DNA from: Gammaproteobacteria bacterium GWE2_37_16
GTDB taxonomy: Bacteria; Pseudomonadota; Gammaproteobacteria; UBA9339
DNA length: 20,788 nt
Assembly: GCA_001801285.1 (NCBI GenBank)
Contig: MGXG01000063.1
Span: forward strand, 1-20,788
Direction of reading: 5' to 3'
The translations under genes and the position numbers were made by a program. Under the pieces are notes generated by a model. That model did no database searches. It was given only the letters and a program-made list of their open reading frames with translations, and had not been told where the DNA came from. The stretch's first letter is position 1. Every line of letters begins with the position of its first letter. Shown piece after piece: positions 8,496-15,310 of the stretch.

Positions 8496-10094
8496 CTACA
8501 TTTCACTACCCGGAAGCCATTGATAACCATTTGCTATATGACCTGTATTCTGCTGATGCTGAGTAGATGGTTGTGGCTGAGAACGAAAAAAACAACAACA
8601 ACCACATTTATTGGTGGCAGACCTTTCCTCATACGTATCTACCAATTGCGTTGTATTGATAGATCGATTTTTTGAAAAATGATGATACGAATTTCTCATT
8701 AACGCGGTTAGATCAATATACTCTTTTAAAAACTGTGGTGATAAAAATAAATTCATTATTGCCTGCTCTTCAACCCCTTTCAGCTGCCTTTCATTCTGAG
8801 TAGCTATCACTATCTGTCTGCCCTTAGCTGGAAAATAGTCCTTTATCAGTTTATTAGAAAAATCAATATCTATTTTTAACAAAGGAGGCAACCCTTGGAA
8901 AGAATTTACTATTGCGCAACGTTGAATTAAAGGATCCCCTTGCGCAGCATTTTGCATAGCTGTATGAATATTCATAACATGCTGTTGAACTGACATATCT
9001 ATACAACCAGGTTTTACATTAAACTGCAGCATATAGCCATGATGATCTATATATTTAACAGTAATATCAAATTTTAGATCCGAGAGTAATTCTCTGACCT
9101 CATTTCTGCTGTTTCGAGTATCAAATCGCATTTTAAGAGCATCTAAAATAGCATTTGCTTCTATTTTTGATACTTCATTTTTTTCTAGTGGGGATGATTT
9201 TACCGCTAATCCAGATTGTGTAGCACGAGGTAAAATACATCTCATTAATGGCACTGGAGTAACCTGTTGTACTACTGGTACTGCTGCCAATGGTGCCGGC
9301 GCAGCTCCCGATAATGTTATAGATGTTGCATTAGAAATTGGAGCAATCGACTGCGATTCGGGTAAAGCGCTAGAATGTTTTGACTTCTTCTTTTTTATTT
9401 TTTCCGGTGGCTTTTTGTTTATCGCCTGCGCACTAGCCGATGCTGCTAAAGAGACTGGCGCACCAGAAGACTGAGGCAACGGCTGCTGCACTGGTTGCAA
9501 AGTGGTAATTACAGATATCGGTTTAACTAAAGATTGTGTATGTGGTTGTAATTTCGCCTGCGGTTGACCAGGACACAAAGAGGTAATCGAAGAAGAATGA
9601 GCAGCGGAATTTGCTGTTGGAGCTGCTGAACTATTAACCGTCAGCATGTCTTCGCTTGTAATGCCCATATACTCATAAATTTCTTTACTCAAAGTAATTG
9701 ACGCAGACTTTCCATCAGGAGCCACCGTGACAACAATTTTTTCCGCGGCTAATTTTTCAATATGAGAACTATCTTTATTATATATACCAACAGCCCCTTC
9801 AAGCAGCTCCTTAAATTTATTAAGTTTCACAAGTGATGTGTTTAATTGCACTTGTGCTAGTTGTACATCAGGTTGTGTGATAGTCAAAACTAAACTTTTA
9901 TTAACAGGATTTAATACACCCTCAGTAAAGAGGAAATCTCCGTCCACTGCATTCTTTATATATTCCACCCACCCATTATCGGTTGGTCCAGTATAGTTAA
10001 GCTTACGAATTAACGCCACATCAGACACTAAATTCCTACGAAAGCTGTTAACTTTACGAAATATACTTTTACTTGTGTTTTGTTGTTGTATCAT
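8496..10094 (-). CDS. Orphan 532-residue protein with low-complexity linker (candidate effector)
   Basis: I do not recognise this protein. Residues 1-152 look folded and mixed alpha/beta. Residues about 153-290 are a disordered Ala/Pro/Ser/Gln/Val-rich linker containing a basic patch, KKPPEKIKKKKSK (227-239). Residues about 300-480 look folded again. A cysteine cluster CGCCCFF (497-503) sits near the C-terminus and is followed by a Gln/Pro-rich tail. There is no signal peptide and no membrane segment. Two-domain proteins with such linkers and a terminal Cys cluster, a possible palmitoylation site, are common among type IV-secreted effectors, but this is inference. Upstream on the coding side lie two TTAA repeats with 11-bp offset. 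The TAG stop falls on the edge of a REP palindrome, so the original C-terminus may have been different. Confidence 0.75.
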   Translation of the reverse strand: MIQQQNTSKSIFRKVNSFRRNLVSDVALIRKLNYTGPTDNGWVEYIKNAVDGDFLFTEGVLNPVNKSLVLTITQPDVQLAQVQLNTSLVKLNKFKELLEGAVGIYNKDSSHIEKLAAEKIVVTVAPDGKSASITLSKEIYEYMGITSEDMLTVNSSAAPTANSAAHSSSITSLCPGQPQAKLQPHTQSLVKPISVITTLQPVQQPLPQSSGAPVSLAASASAQAINKKPPEKIKKKKSKHSSALPESQSIAPISNATSITLSGAAPAPLAAVPVVQQVTPVPLMRCILPRATQSGLAVKSSPLEKNEVSKIEANAILDALKMRFDTRNSRNEVRELLSDLKFDITVKYIDHHGYMLQFNVKPGCIDMSVQQHVMNIHTAMQNAAQGDPLIQRCAIVNSFQGLPPLLKIDIDFSNKLIKDYFPAKGRQIVIATQNERQLKGVEEQAIMNLFLSPQFLKEYIDLTALMRNSYHHFSKNRSINTTQLVDTYEERSATNKCGCCCFFRSQPQPSTQHQQNTGHIANGYQWLPGSEM

Positions 10095-10167
10095 ACTTTT
10101 TTCCTACCCTATTATTTTTAAGATTTTTCGTTAGATGTCTTATTACACACAAGTATATAACATTAAT

Positions 10168-10184
10168 CTTAACATATCGTTAAA
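10168..10184 (-). promoter_or_regulatory. PmrA-like direct repeat upstream of the 532-residue gene
   Basis: On the minus strand TTTAACGATATGTTAAG places two TTAA cores 11 bp apart, about 75 bp upstream of the ATG. A TTATAT that could serve as a -10 box lies about 10 bp beyond. The remembered consensus is CTTAA-N2-TT-N2-CTTAA; the middle TT is only half matched. Confidence 0.3.
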
Positions 10185-10208
10185 TAGGGGGAATAAAGAC
10201 TTGTTTTG

Positions 10209-10224
10209 CTTAAGATACACTTAA
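10209..10224. promoter_or_regulatory. Best PmrA-like box in the window
   Basis: CTTAAGATACACTTAA has two perfect CTTAA half-sites with 11-bp offset and TA where the consensus as I recall it has TT. It could act on the minus-strand 532-residue gene, 115 bp away, or with less likelihood on the 98-residue gene 395 bp to the right. Confidence 0.4.
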
Positions 10225-10233
10225 AGCAAAGTT

Positions 10234-10275
10234 GTAGCCGCAATCCCATAGCCGCATGCTTTAGCTAGCGCGGTT
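10234..10275. repeat. Degenerate REP element(s)
   Basis: GTAGCCGCAA followed by TAGCCGCATGCTTTAGCTAG and GCGCGG keeps the head and axis of the GTAGCCGCAGGCTTTAGCCT family, with several mismatches. Confidence 0.55.
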
Positions 10276-10379
10276 AAATTGATGCAAATTTCGTGTTTCT
10301 TAATATGGCTTTATTTCTGATTTATGTTTTTGGGATTTACCTAATATTGTACAAATCCAAACATATGCGCGTTATCGTC

Positions 10380-10406
10380 CGCGCGGGTTGAAACCTGCAA
10401 CTACGG
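10380..10406. repeat. Degenerate REP element, opposite orientation
   Basis: GCGGGTTGAAACCTGC followed by AACTACGG corresponds to the inverted form seen at 18330-18354 (CGCAGGCTGAAGCCTGCG, GCTACGG), with compensated changes in the stem. Confidence 0.55.
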
Positions 10407-10618
10407 TGTCTTTGGGGTTCCCCCATCGGTTTCCAAATGAATAATTGCGTAAAACACATTACATCTTAAGCATTTCCATAACTAATTTAAGTAAAAATGA
10501 AACCAATTTCAGATTCATCTAAGCTAGTTCATATATCCTGCCTACACAAAACAAAAAATACCAATTTGTTTTTAGCTCAAATTAACAGTAAACATTATTA
10601 AATCCAAGAGGAAATACC

Positions 10619-10915
10619 ATGCCTAAAAAAAACATAAAAAACAGCCTGACTCAAAAAACACCAACTACTATAAATGAATACGCAGCTTATTTAAATTCAC
10701 TCGGCATTTTCAAACACCACTTCACCATTACCATTAAAGAAGAGATTATACAGCCTTCACCGATCGAAGGACCAACAACCCCAGGAACAGGACAACTTGG
10801 CAACAATGATCAAATGTCACAATATCGTGCCGCTCAGCAACTCCGACAACAGCAACAACGACTCCAAAATATACAACAACCACTCAATATAATTCCGATG
10901 CGCTTACTAGATTAA
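10619..10915 (+). CDS. Small Gln-rich orphan protein, 98 residues
   Basis: I do not recognise this protein. It has a Lys-rich start, a short possibly folded stretch (residues about 20-45, INEYAAYLNSLGIFKHHF), a Pro/Gly/Thr hinge (about 47-65), and a Gln-rich helix-prone tail (about 70-90, QLRQQQQRLQNIQQ). AAGAGGA (10606-10612) is a strong ribosome site six bases before the ATG, which makes real expression likely. There is no signal peptide. The gene stands alone between an intergenic block with regulatory-like repeats and a strong downstream hairpin. It could be a small effector or an accessory orphan; nothing decides this. Confidence 0.55.
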   Translation: MPKKNIKNSLTQKTPTTINEYAAYLNSLGIFKHHFTITIKEEIIQPSPIEGPTTPGTGQLGNNDQMSQYRAAQQLRQQQQRLQNIQQPLNIIPMRLLD

Positions 10916-10935
10916 AAATATAATGACGGTTAATT

Positions 10936-10972
10936 CTTAAGCTCTGTTACATCTAAAAACACAGGGCTTAAG
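10936..10972 (+). terminator. 12-bp stem hairpin after the 98-residue gene
   Basis: CTTAAGCTCTGT (10936-10947) pairs with ACAGGGCTTAAG (10961-10972) with one G-U pair and a 13-nt loop. It lies 20 bp after the stop codon. There is no U-tract, so it may act as a transcript-end stabiliser or be a rho-aided stop rather than an intrinsic terminator. Confidence 0.5.
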
Positions 10973-11076
10973 ACTGACCTCCAATTCAACCCCCACAAAA
11001 AGAAACCCATCGTTTAAAATTAAAATTAAAAGTTTATATTTTATGGCAAATCTTTCGTATTTTACCATAAAAAAAA

Positions 11077-11093
11077 TGCGCCATCAGTGCACC
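11077..11093 (-). repeat. GGTGCA tandem site, copy 1
   Basis: On the minus strand GGTGCACTGATGGCGCA shows two GGTGCA-type units at 11-bp period, the second with one change. The same motif plus similar flanks recurs at 14662-14678 beside the intact tRNA. Confidence 0.6.
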
Positions 11094-11142
11094 ATTTTAA
11101 GATTTCAAAGAAAGGATATTTCTCTGCAACGTAGATTTTAGC

Positions 11143-11247
11143 GGTGGACCCACTAGGATTACTCGTTACTTCCTGTAACTCGCTCGCCCCTTCGGGACCT
11201 GCTTCGCCGTTCTAAATCGTCTGTCCTGTCGATTTAGTCGAACCTAG
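11143..11247 (-). repeat. tRNA-derived structured repeat, copy A (diverged)
   Basis: Read on the minus strand, this copy has CCTAGGTTCGA, then a multi-hairpin block, then TCCTAGTGGGTCCACC, the T-arm and acceptor 3' strand of the tRNA-Ile2 at 14728-14804 with one change. The block replaces the end of the T-loop. It contains CTAAATCGAC/GACGATTTAG, GGCGAAGC, CCCGAAGGG and GTTAC/GTAAC hairpins. Compared with copy B it has an extra CTCG and several substitutions, some of which weaken stems. The sequence left of it (11077-11142) resembles that left of the real tRNA (14662-14727). Confidence 0.85.
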
Positions 11248-11313
11248 GTTCTCGACCTTTTGCAATATGATATTTTTTCTGATACGAAAATCGAAAGACT
11301 TGTTTGAGATTAT

Positions 11314-11435
11314 TGGTGGGCCCACTAGGATTACTCGTTACTTCCTGTAACTCGCCCCTTCGGGGCCGGCTTCGCCGTTCTAAATCGACTGTCCTGTCGA
11401 TTTAGTCGAACCTAGGACCAAGGGATTATGAGTCC
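11314..11435 (-). repeat. tRNA-derived structured repeat, copy B (island end / att-like)
   Basis: Positions 11314-11330 and 11406-11435 are identical to 14728-14744 and 14746-14775 or nearly so, covering the tRNA 3' end through the anticodon loop. Between them is a 75-nt insert located in the T-loop. On the minus strand the insert folds as consecutive hairpins: CTAAATCGAC/GTCGATTTAG (10 bp, perfect), GGCGAAGCC, CCCCGAAGGGG and GTTACAGGAAGTAAC. The 5' half of the tRNA is absent. A duplicated tRNA 3' part downstream of the intact tRNA is the usual trace of site-specific integration. Confidence 0.85.
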
Positions 11436-11634
11436 TAATAATACAAAAAACAGCAAAAACCTACAAAACATAACAATAATAAAATCAAATAGTTAAGCAG
11501 TCAAAGTTAATGTGGCTTATTGTCAAAAGTTGTATTTATTTGCCAGCTAGTGCACCAAAAATTATTTTTTTAGGTGGCACCTATTTATCGATTCTTGAGA
11601 GTCAGTGAAATGATCAAACTGCTGCTTCAATAGA

Positions 11635-12729
11635 TTAGTCATTTAACAATGCTCTCAAGCCATCGGCAATATTATTATAAGAATCAGAAATGCTTCTAAA
11701 TGATATTGCATATTGTCCGTTTTCTTTTGTAATATCTACCACAGCCTGAGGATCTTTATATTTGTTACATATTTCCTGAGTGAGATGCACCACTGGCACA
11801 CCAGCTTTCTCTGCTATCGATCTTAGTTGCGGGGTGAAATCACAACATTTTTGAATTATAAAAGGGTTAGATTCAACACCAAAAAACTTCTTAAATTCAT
11901 CTTCTGAAATAGACAATCCCCTTCTTATAGCAAATTGTTGAAACTTTTTAACACTATTATTTATATCGTTTATCCATTTTTCTGCTGCTTTAGAAAACGA
12001 GGTTCCTTGCTGAACACTACCACCATTAAATCTCTTAGCCATTTGAATCACCAAACCTAAGAATTTATATTGAAAGCTAAGCCCTTTAAAACTTTGAGTT
12101 GTTTGATATTCACCAAGCAATTGATTCCAATTCTGAAAAATCGAACTTAAATTATCTATTGCCTGTAACGAAAAAAATGCGGGAGAAACTGGGGCTATAA
12201 AATAATCACTCAACATCATTATCAAAGCATTAACTATGCTACTTGCACTAGGTGAAGTATCGATCAAAATAAAATCGTAACTATCCTTATGCTTTCTAAT
12301 AGATCGCTCAAACTTATACGGTATGTTACTTGTAAATTCATTTCTATTTTTAATAATCCCGTAAAGATCAACCTCAATGCTAGCTACATTGATTGAACCA
12401 GAAATTAGATCTAAGTAACCACAGCTAGAGCGCTCCGAGTTAACACGAAATATTTCTTTATCACACTGCTCTCCTTTTAATTCAGCATTAAGATATTCAA
12501 ATAACGAAATATATTTTTTAACATTTTCACTCCATTTAGACCCTTCGTCTGTCGAATATTCAACGCTAGTAGAAAGCCCATATATCGCTGCAGTTAAATT
12601 CATTTGTGGGTCAGCATCGATGAGCAATACCTTGTACCCTTTATCAGCTAAAATAAAACCTAAATTATGCACCAAAGTAGTCTTACCAACACCACCTTTA
12701 TGATTAAAGAACGTTATTATTTTTCCCAT
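11635..12729 (-). CDS. ParA/Soj-type P-loop ATPase
   Basis: The N-terminus FFNHKGGVGKTTLVHNLG (7-24) contains the deviant Walker A KGGVGKTT with the signature lysine K11 of ParA/MinD ATPases. LLIDADPQMN (35-44) is the switch I/A' region and ILIDTSPSAS (154-163) the Walker B region. The family drives DNA partition or positions cargo by ATP-dependent dimerisation on the nucleoid. At 364 residues it is longer than chromosomal Soj (about 250), with extra sequence between about residues 55-150 and 205-330. This is typical of plasmid or island ParA variants. No ParB or clear parS follows, so a partition role is unproven. It starts 48 bp downstream of the restriction-helicase remnant on the same strand. 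Only a weak GGGTTT stands before the ATG. Confidence 0.88.
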   Translation of the reverse strand: MGKIITFFNHKGGVGKTTLVHNLGFILADKGYKVLLIDADPQMNLTAAIYGLSTSVEYSTDEGSKWSENVKKYISLFEYLNAELKGEQCDKEIFRVNSERSSCGYLDLISGSINVASIEVDLYGIIKNRNEFTSNIPYKFERSIRKHKDSYDFILIDTSPSASSIVNALIMMLSDYFIAPVSPAFFSLQAIDNLSSIFQNWNQLLGEYQTTQSFKGLSFQYKFLGLVIQMAKRFNGGSVQQGTSFSKAAEKWINDINNSVKKFQQFAIRRGLSISEDEFKKFFGVESNPFIIQKCCDFTPQLRSIAEKAGVPVVHLTQEICNKYKDPQAVVDITKENGQYAISFRSISDSYNNIADGLRALLND

Positions 12730-12777
12730 ATTATGAAACCCAATATTTTATCTGTTTATCAAAAATACATTCATTAT

Positions 12778-13754
12778 CTACGATTCCCTAATTAGCGCAA
12801 GACAGGAATTGTTATTTATAATTTTCCCCAATTTTACATCAAAAACAATCCTATACTCAAATTCTTTATTCAACTCCTGAAATTCCTTAAACCCGATTTC
12901 TTTACTAAAAACCTCATCAAATAGGCTTTCGATTTTAATTTTAAAAGGATAAGCCTTTGTAAGCTCAATTTCTTCTTCACGGATAGTTACTTCTTTTTCA
13001 TAAGTAAAGACCTTGAGTAAAATTTCATCGACGATAAATTTTATTATCTCCTCGTTGGCATTAACTTTTTCAATAAGCGCGTCACATGAAACTCCGCTAT
13101 TTTCCAAAATTTTAATAAAACTTAAACAATCAAGATGCGTGTACCGATTAATTTTTTCGATTATCTCGTAAAAAGTTAACTTGCCGGCAGTTTTAATTTC
13201 GCGTTTTTCACCTTTTTGATAATTTGCTTTATTTTCTTTTAGAAAAATATTGCTTTTTTGCACAATGCTTTCCTTCCTCTCACCGATGTTGTCAAAAGCA
13301 ATTTTTATTGAGGTTTTGTCGGGGTTTTTGATAGAAATAATTTTACATATTTTCTTTTTGATTTTCAGTCTTTTTTTCTTTAGGACTGTTAAATTATGTT
13401 CACTTTTGATTTGATTTTGGATATTAAAATCAGCAATGCTGATTTTAAAACTGTTTTCCAGTTCTTTATCTAAAATTTTGTAATTTTCATCTGACAAAAA
13501 GATGCTCGCTTTGATGCTATTATCGCCCACCGCCCCAAACAGCGTGTTGTTGACTGCAAAACAAAAACAGATGATTTCGGTTTTCTAAACAATGCTGTTG
13601 CAACTAGGCTTTTGCAATTCCATCCCTCTGTACCATTACCGACCAGCAAAAAAATCTGCTTATTACTTGCGGCTGTTAATAACTTTAAAAATTCTGGTTT
13701 GTTCTTTTCGGCTTCAGTGTGATATTCCAAGATTAACCGTAAATCCTTATTCAT
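12778..13754 (-). pseudogene. Type III restriction (Res) helicase remnant, frameshifted and truncated
   Basis: Frame 1 (13754 to about 13533) encodes the end of a superfamily 2 helicase: LLVGNGTEGWNCKSL (motif V) and VFVLQSTTRCLG (motif VI), a combination I associate with type III restriction Res subunits. Directly inside motif VI the homology moves to another frame (about 13536-13530), where VGDNSIKASIFLSDENYKIL and about 245 more residues continue to 12778. The shift lies in a GGGG-C-GG run. Res proteins have about 900-1000 residues; here motifs I-IV are missing, an in-frame TAG lies just upstream, and I see no clear C-terminal PD-ExK nuclease motif. I therefore call it a dead fragment rather than two genes. 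A sequencing error could explain the shift but not the truncation. Confidence 0.8.
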
Positions 13755-13862
13755 ATTTAATAAACTTCGCTAAAAAAAGACAACAAGGGATAGATAATCA
13801 CCGCAAACAAATATGATTTTTATTTTAAAAACAATACGTTATAAAGATATTATTATTTACGT

Positions 13863-13879
13863 GGTGCACTAAAGGTGCA
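13863..13879 (+). repeat. GGTGCA tandem site, copy 2
   Basis: GGTGCACTAAAGGTGCA contains two perfect GGTGCA units at 11-bp period, one helical turn. It lies between the stop of the HEPN-like gene and the restriction-helicase remnant. Confidence 0.6.
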
Positions 13880-13909
13880 AAATTAATAAAGGCATTCGTT
13901 TGATACTAT

Positions 13910-14614
13910 TTACAAATTACACTCAAAAGGCATTTTATTATTTCTTAAACATGTTTGTTCCCACCTATTTAAGATATTGCCCAAAGTGTCCTTTAATAAA
14001 TCAATTGTTATGAAATAATTTTCTTGATAGCCATTACTAGTATTGCTTAATAACATAGTATAACCTTCATGAACTGCTGTACACCTACCAAAGTGATAGA
14101 GAACATCGGTAACCGTAAATAATTTTAAATAATTTTGAAATTCTTCTATTTTATTTTTATCAGTAAACCCTGAGTTTTTTAAATCTTCAGTAATATCAGT
14201 AATCTTTTTATAACGAGTATTATTACTGTTAACCGAGGTATCGCCACCATAAATACCAATTAATATTGATTTAATTTCTTCAGATAAGGCATCATTATCT
14301 TTTAGTTTTTTATAATACCCACCAGAGCTAGTTTTTAAGTACCCATTTGATTTCCATTGATAAAAAAATAACAAATCAACCAGACTAAAACAATCATCTT
14401 TAGAAACGTTTTGTAACAAATCCAAAAATGGTTTTTTTGCGCCTTGACGTTGTTGAACTAAAAAATGTGATAATTCATCAATAAAACAACACAAAGCTAT
14501 AAAAATTACATCCAAATAGTAATTACCCTTTTCACTTTTTAAACGATAAATTTTGTCCAGATATTCCCTCCAATTGCCAAAACATGCTTTAATGAAATGT
14601 TCTTTTTCGTTCAT
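13910..14614 (-). CDS. Orphan 234-residue protein with HEPN-like RX4H motif
   Basis: I do not recognise the family. It is predicted soluble and mostly helical, with hydrophobic helices at about 32-55 (YYLDVIFIALCCFIDELSHF) and 160-185. The stretch YHFGRCTAVHEG (173-184) contains R177-X4-H182, the RX4-6H signature of HEPN ribonuclease/toxin domains, in a helix near the C-terminus as HEPN folds have it. HEPN proteins are frequent in defence and toxin-antitoxin modules, which would fit an island next to a restriction remnant. The motif is short, so the assignment is tentative. GGTG lies about 8 bases before the ATG, and a GGTGCA tandem site stands about 50 bp upstream, a possible operator. No antitoxin-like partner gene adjoins it. 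Confidence 0.7.
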   Translation of the reverse strand: MNEKEHFIKACFGNWREYLDKIYRLKSEKGNYYLDVIFIALCCFIDELSHFLVQQRQGAKKPFLDLLQNVSKDDCFSLVDLLFFYQWKSNGYLKTSSGGYYKKLKDNDALSEEIKSILIGIYGGDTSVNSNNTRYKKITDITEDLKNSGFTDKNKIEEFQNYLKLFTVTDVLYHFGRCTAVHEGYTMLLSNTSNGYQENYFITIDLLKDTLGNILNRWEQTCLRNNKMPFECNL

Positions 14615-14661
14615 ACATTATTCACCACTTATTAACCGTGAGCATAAATGCTACCGCACAC

Positions 14662-14678
14662 TGCACCATCAGTGCACC
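14662..14678 (-). repeat. GGTGCA tandem site, copy 3
   Basis: On the minus strand GGTGCACTGATGGTGCA has two perfect units at 11-bp period, 48 bp upstream of the HEPN-like gene and 50 bp from the tRNA 3' end. Confidence 0.6.
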
Positions 14679-14727
14679 ATTGGAATATCTTAAATAAAGG
14701 CTAATCACTTGAAACGCAGATTTTAAT

Positions 14728-14804
<77 letters not shown>

Positions 14805-15284
14805 AACTTCACAGAAGGTGAAATTGCAAGTCGACATGAAATCGATAAGTTAAAACGACCACGATTATTACATTTATACCAACAAATTTCAAAGCTTTTC
14901 TATTTTCAGTAAATTTTATAAAATTACAAATTCTCAACTACTAACTTTAAAAAAATAAATATTTAAACATAATTTATTGAAAAATATAGCAATTTAATTT
15001 ACATATCCGTGCATATCGTGTTGTTAAATTATTTAAAAAACCATAAATACAACGTAACCGCAGACCGTAGCCGCAGGCTTTAGCCTGCGTAACCTGATAT
15101 ACTCTTTACCATTCAAAACAATGGGTTTGACGCAAATAGGCCCGAGCATTTTGAGAATGCGGCTAGGCGCCAAGGAGCGAGTGCCGGAGTGTATACAAAC
15201 ATACATGAGGACACGAGCGACGATGGCAACAACGCCGCAACTCAAAAGGCGATGGGTATATATACACCATATCAACCACGCAGG
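14805..15284. other. Gene-free 480-bp region upstream of tRNA-Ile2 and downstream of alr
   Basis: The first 240 bp are AT-rich with no visible gene and should hold the tRNA promoter, though I cannot name its boxes with confidence. The rest is a composite of two inverted REP elements around a GC-richer palindrome, listed separately. Confidence 0.6.
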
Positions 15285-15310
15285 CTAAAGCCCGCGGCTA
15301 CGGTCTACGT
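15051..15310. repeat. Composite palindromic element: inverted REP pair around a long hairpin
   Basis: The left REP has a perfect CGCAGGCT-TT-AGCCTGCG palindrome (15072-15089) with a GTAGCCGC head. The right REP (15279-15305, CGCAGGCTAAAGCCCGCG, GGCTACGG) is in the opposite orientation. TGATAT and ATATCA lie just inside them as inverted repeats. The centre folds too: CATTTTGAG...GCGGC (15147-15163) pairs with GCCGC...CTCAAAAGG (15234-15249), with GTGCC/GGACAC and TGTAT/ATACA inside. The block is GC-richer than its surroundings. An 80-codon open frame on the minus strand here is not a credible gene. Confidence 0.7.

Larger units (their letters stand above)
10095..10618. other. Gene-free 524-bp region between two orphan genes
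   Basis: The region separates divergent genes and should hold both promoters. It contains two PmrA-like repeats (10168-10184, 10209-10224) and two worn REP elements (about 10234-10275 and 10380-10406). No reading frame with a start and ribosome site is visible. Confidence 0.6.
10916..11634. other. Gene-free 719-bp region at the island boundary
   Basis: It holds the hairpin at 10936-10972, a GGTGCA-type repeat (11077-11093), two structured tRNA-derived repeats (11143-11247 and 11314-11435) and, near its right end, a single GGTGCACT (11549-11556) and the palindrome AGGTGGCACCT (11572-11582). No credible reading frame is visible. Confidence 0.65.
11143..14727. mobile_element. Putative small genomic island at the tRNA-Ile2 3' end
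   Basis: The segment begins immediately downstream of the tRNA 3' end (14728) and is closed at its far side by tRNA-derived direct repeats (copies A and B). It carries a ParA-type ATPase, a decayed restriction helicase and an orphan with a HEPN-like motif, all on the minus strand and visibly more AT-rich than the housekeeping genes. No integrase, transposase or replication gene is visible, so it is either a deletion remnant or moved in trans. Two far-end repeats suggest more than one integration event. Confidence 0.65.

Noticed and set aside
11041..11075. TTTTATGG/CCATAAAA hairpin as terminator
   Set aside because: The stem is almost all A-T with a long loop, as expected by chance in this AT-rich stretch.
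11143..11435. Group I intron in a tRNA
   Set aside because: The insert is only about 75-80 nt, lies in the T-loop rather than the anticodon loop, and the 5' half of the tRNA is missing.
12778..13530. Independent gene starting at GTG 13530
   Set aside because: Its first residues continue the restriction-helicase homology without a break from the other frame, so it is the downstream part of one frameshifted pseudogene.
13592..13816. Plus-strand open frame opposite the restriction remnant
   Set aside because: It is antisense to recognisable helicase motifs V and VI and has no ribosome site.
15033..15275. 80-codon open frame on the minus strand
   Set aside because: It lies inside the composite REP/palindrome element; its composition follows the repeats and it has no start signals.
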